A stretch of 64,000 nt of DNA, taken from NCBI RefSeq assembly GCF_011009555.1, contig NZ_QXHD01000004.1:4246555-4310554 (forward strand), given 5' to 3'. A model generated the notes under the pieces. That model did no database searches, was not told the DNA's origin, and saw only the letters and a program-made list of their open reading frames with translations. Both the position numbers and the translations under genes were made by a program. Below are positions 61,297 to 64,000 of this stretch, piece after piece; the stretch's first letter is position 1; each line of letters starts with the position of its first letter. This DNA comes from Adonisia turfae CCMR0081 (GTDB taxonomy: Bacteria; Cyanobacteriota; Cyanobacteriia; Phormidesmidales; Phormidesmidaceae).

Positions 61297-62679
61297 ATGC
61301 CATTTGCTTCCAGCCTTGCAAAATCCCTTGAACACCGTCGCCAGCAATTGGCAAAGCACCTGGATCACCCGGTCTTACTCTGGTCGGGGCAAGCAACGCC
61401 ACGCAACTTTCCGGCTAACACCCATCCGTTTCGACCTAGCAGTCACTTTCTTTATTTTGCAGGGCTGCCCTTGGAAAATGCGGTCATTCATATGGCAGAT
61501 GGGCACTTAACGTTATTTATGGATGAGGCGACACCGGCTGAAGCACTATGGCATGGTCCTAGCCCTAGTCGCACTGAGTTGGCCCATAAAATTGGTGCTG
61601 GCAAAGCCCTGCCCCTAGAAGACTTAAAACATTTTGTGGGCGATCAGGTGGCAACTCTCAAGGTACAAGATAATGCCACAGCGGTGCACCAGGAACAACT
61701 TTTAAATCGCTCGATTCCTATCGCCAAACAATCTCAGGATCAAGATCTGGCGTTACTCCAGGCTATTGTGCAATTACGCATGTGTCACGATGACTATGCC
61801 CTGGATGAGATGCGTCGTGCCGCAGGGGTTTCAGTCGCAGCCCACAGGGCAGGCATGGCGGCAACAAAACTGGGAAAAAACCTGACTGAGGCCCATGTTC
61901 GGGCAGCTATGGAACAGGTGATCATGGCCCATGGCATGGCCTGTGCTTATAACAGTATTGTGACGGTCCATGGTGAAGTTCTCCACAACAACCATTACCA
62001 CTATGCCCTAGGGGAAAACGATTTAGTGTTGGCGGATGTGGGGGCAGAAACCAAGGCGGGTTGGGCGTCAGACATTACCCGTACCTGGCCTGCTGGTGGC
62101 AAATTTTCATCGACTCAACGGGACCTTTATGATGTGGTTTTGGCAGCCCATGATGCTTGCATTGAGGCGGCCAAACCTGGCGTGGAATATCGGGAGTTGC
62201 ATCTCTTGGCCTGTCGAACTCTGGCAGCGGGTTTGGTAGACCTTGGTATTCTCATCGGCCAGCCTGATGACCTGGTGGAACAAGATGCCCACGCGTTGTT
62301 CTTTCCCCACGGTGTCGGTCATCTGTTGGGGTTAGATGTGCATGATATGGAAGATTTGGGTGATCTGGCAGGGTATGCCAGCGGTCGTAGTCGTAGTGAC
62401 CGTTTTGGCCTCGGTTTTCTGCGTCTTGATCGGCCTTTACAGACGGGCATGGCCGTGACCATTGAACCTGGTTTTTATCAGGTGCCGGGCATTTTGGAGG
62501 ATAAGGGCAATTGCGATCGCTATGCCCACATCGTCAACTGGGACCGCCTAGCCCAGTTTAGTGATGTCAGAGGTATCCGCATCGAAGATGATGTGCTGAT
62601 GACCGAAAATGGCTGTGAGGTCATCACAAAAGATCTACCAACGCATGCTAAGGATATCGAGGCACTAATAACAAATTAG
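61297..62679 (+). CDS. pepP: Xaa-Pro aminopeptidase/aminopeptidase P family
   Basis: A 460-residue M24B metallopeptidase that removes N-terminal residues before proline. The N-terminal AMP_N domain covers about 1-170. The catalytic pita-bread domain has metal ligands in LADVGAETKAGWASDITRTW (about 246-265), His in FFPHGVGHLLGLDVHD (about 344-359), Glu in TIEPGFYQVPG (about 389-399) and GIRIEDDVLM. The length and motifs are normal. Start ATG 61297. It is followed by the second dispersed palindrome and converges on glutathione reductase. Confidence 0.92.
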   Translation: MPFASSLAKSLEHRRQQLAKHLDHPVLLWSGQATPRNFPANTHPFRPSSHFLYFAGLPLENAVIHMADGHLTLFMDEATPAEALWHGPSPSRTELAHKIGAGKALPLEDLKHFVGDQVATLKVQDNATAVHQEQLLNRSIPIAKQSQDQDLALLQAIVQLRMCHDDYALDEMRRAAGVSVAAHRAGMAATKLGKNLTEAHVRAAMEQVIMAHGMACAYNSIVTVHGEVLHNNHYHYALGENDLVLADVGAETKAGWASDITRTWPAGGKFSSTQRDLYDVVLAAHDACIEAAKPGVEYRELHLLACRTLAAGLVDLGILIGQPDDLVEQDAHALFFPHGVGHLLGLDVHDMEDLGDLAGYASGRSRSDRFGLGFLRLDRPLQTGMAVTIEPGFYQVPGILEDKGNCDRYAHIVNWDRLAQFSDVRGIRIEDDVLMTENGCEVITKDLPTHAKDIEALITN

Positions 62680-62690
62680 GGGGTTAATTG

Positions 62691-62734
62691 TTCCTGGTGT
62701 AGGGACATTCCATGGAACATCCCTACACCAGGAA
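62691..62734. repeat. dispersed palindrome, copy 2
   Basis: A near-perfect 44-base palindrome with the same TTCCATGGAA centre and GGTGTAGGG/CCCTACACC arms as the element at 24976-25013. It again lies between two converging genes. Confidence 0.85.
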
Positions 62735-62757
62735 TACGATTTCCCGTATTCACTTGT

Positions 62758-64000
62758 TTACCGCATGGTGACAAACTCTTCTGCCGAGCTTGGGTGAATC
62801 CCTACGGTGGCATCAAAATCTGCTTTCGTTGCCCCCATTTTGACCGCCACCGCCACCCCTTGAATAATCTCAGCGGCAGCATCACCCACCATATGTGCCC
62901 CCAGAACCTTATCAGTCTGCACATGCACAATCAGTTTCATAAGCGTTTTTTCTTCTAGCTTAGGCAGGGTATAGTACATCGGTCTGAATCGGGACCGATA
63001 CACCCGAATGGCGACTTCGCCATATTTTTCCATGGCCTCGGTTTCAGTCATACCCACCGTGGCCACCTCTGGTGTGGTGAATACGGCTGAAGGGACATTT
63101 TCATGGCTCATTACCCGACGTTTGCCACCGTAGTGGGTATCGGCAAACACCCGCCCCTCATTAATGGCGACAGGCGTGAGATTAATGCGGTCTGTGCAAT
63201 CTCCTACGGCATAGATATTGGATTCTGCTGTCTGGCTATGGGCATCGACAACAATGGCTCCATTTTTCACCTCTACCCGAGTATTTTCCAAACCCAGATT
63301 CTCTAGTCGAGGGATACGCCCCAGGGCAGAAAGACCAACAACATCAGTCAATACCAGGTTGTTATTTTTGAGATTAACCTGAAGTCCCTCATTGGTTTTC
63401 TCAAGGCTAACCAGCTCATCATTAATAATGCGGATGCCGTGGCGCAGCATGGCATCTTGGACCTCGGTGCGAATATCCTCATCAAAGCCTCGCAAAATCT
63501 TATCGCGTCGAATAATTTGGGTGACTTCTGTTCCCAAAGCATTGAGGACACAGGCAAACTCACAGCCAATGTAGCCACCGCCAAAGATCACCATGCGTTT
63601 GGGCTGCTGCGCTAAGTGGAAAATCTCATCGGAGGTGATGGCCAGCTCAATCCCCGGAATGTTGGGTTTACTGGGCTTGCCGCCAACGGCAATCAAAATT
63701 TTCTCCGCTGTGATTGTTTGTCCTGCCACCTCAATCGTATGGGGATCCATAATTCGGGCATGGCCCTTAAAGAGAGTCACCTCCGCATTGTCAATCATGC
63801 GTTGATAGATGGCATTTAGCCGAGTGACTTCGTCGTTGACGGCTGTAAGCATGCGAGACCAGTCAAATTTACCTGGCTCAAACGTCCAACCATAGCCTGC
63901 GGCCTCTTGCACATGGCTGGCAAAATGAGAGGCGTACACCATGAGCTTTTTGGGCACACACCCTCGGTTTACACAGGTGCCGCCCAAGCGATCAAATTCT
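62758..64000 (-). CDS. gor: glutathione reductase (5' end beyond the window)
   Basis: The C-terminal 414 residues of a flavin disulfide reductase; the frame is still open at base 64000, so about 40 N-terminal residues are missing. The redox-active motif RLGGTCVNRGCVPKKLM is present. The NADPH-binding MVIFGGGYIGCEFACVLNAL, the FAD motif NIYAVGDCTDRINLTPVAIN, and the dimer-interface HPSSAEEFVTMR with the catalytic His-Glu pair are intact. IRRDKILRGFD carries the arginines that select NADPH. It keeps glutathione reduced with NADPH. Single gene, convergent with pepP. Confidence 0.95.
   Translation of the reverse strand, partial: EFDRLGGTCVNRGCVPKKLMVYASHFASHVQEAAGYGWTFEPGKFDWSRMLTAVNDEVTRLNAIYQRMIDNAEVTLFKGHARIMDPHTIEVAGQTITAEKILIAVGGKPSKPNIPGIELAITSDEIFHLAQQPKRMVIFGGGYIGCEFACVLNALGTEVTQIIRRDKILRGFDEDIRTEVQDAMLRHGIRIINDELVSLEKTNEGLQVNLKNNNLVLTDVVGLSALGRIPRLENLGLENTRVEVKNGAIVVDAHSQTAESNIYAVGDCTDRINLTPVAINEGRVFADTHYGGKRRVMSHENVPSAVFTTPEVATVGMTETEAMEKYGEVAIRVYRSRFRPMYYTLPKLEEKTLMKLIVHVQTDKVLGAHMVGDAAAEIIQGVAVAVKMGATKADFDATVGIHPSSAEEFVTMR

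Noticed and set aside
1..64000. CRISPR array, rRNA operon, intact insertion sequence or prophage
   Set aside because: No regularly spaced direct repeats, no rRNA-like sequence, no transposase and no phage structural gene were seen.

Overview
The window reads as chromosomal DNA of a cyanobacterium. The evidence is repeated copies of the HIP1 octamer GCGATCGC (for example at 1896-1903 and 21685-21692), a myxoxanthophyll-type carotenoid desaturase (crtD), a cyanobacterial ClpC, an orthocaspase-like protein, several families I know mainly from cyanobacteria (the TIGR04168-like phosphoesterase, the cyanobacterial Crp/Fnr form) and housekeeping genes such as leuS, rpmF, nadA and gnd. The long intergenic spaces, pseudogenes and many single-gene units suggest a large-genome, non-marine-picoplankton lineage, perhaps a filamentous Leptolyngbya-like form; that last step is inference. 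No rRNA, CRISPR array, intact transposase or prophage was found. The only tRNA is tRNA-Ser(UGA).

Layout. 0-8 kb: a hypothetical gene, crtD, an alkD-like/methyltransferase pair, signal peptidase I with an unusual N-terminal membrane part, and clpC. 8-20 kb: a secreted hypothetical protein and an ABC-class ATPase sharing a divergent region with a perfect CRP-type site, a 1146-residue pentapeptide-repeat membrane protein, gnd, a ParM/ParR-like pair and a FecR-domain surface protein. 20-30 kb: a GHL10-type glycosidase with a SUI1/YciH-type factor, several low-complexity membrane proteins, a caspase-fold protein that has lost its catalytic residues, rpmF, and a decayed cation/proton antiporter. 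30-40 kb: signalling genes (hybrid histidine kinase, STAS protein, stand-alone sensory domain), plsC, a sugar acetyltransferase, a GGCT-like protein and a queuosine-precursor transporter, separated by long non-coding stretches. 40-50 kb: leuS, thioredoxin, a Crp/Fnr regulator, a TerB protein, nadA, a sugar-phosphate HAD phosphatase, a phosphoesterase, tRNA-Ser and a DnaQ-like exonuclease. 50-64 kb: a decayed pRiA4b ORF-3-type gene, a complete CUT1 ABC importer followed by two metallophosphoesterases, a repeat protein, moeA, a Xaa-Pro peptidase and the 3' part of glutathione reductase, cut by the window end.

How genes work together. The clearest functional unit is 51384-57665. An ABC importer of the Ugp/MalK type lies directly upstream of a YmdB-type and a GpdQ-type phosphodiesterase, which suggests uptake and hydrolysis of glycerophosphodiesters or a related osmolyte. 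The ParM-like actin and its small partner look like a plasmid-style type II partition module on a chromosome. The pseudo-caspase and the protein at 57710-59752 carry the same short helical repeat. No single wholly new system is proven; the best candidates for new biology are the pentapeptide supra-repeat protein, the catalytically dead caspase with its helical tail, and the chromosomal ParM/ParR-like pair.
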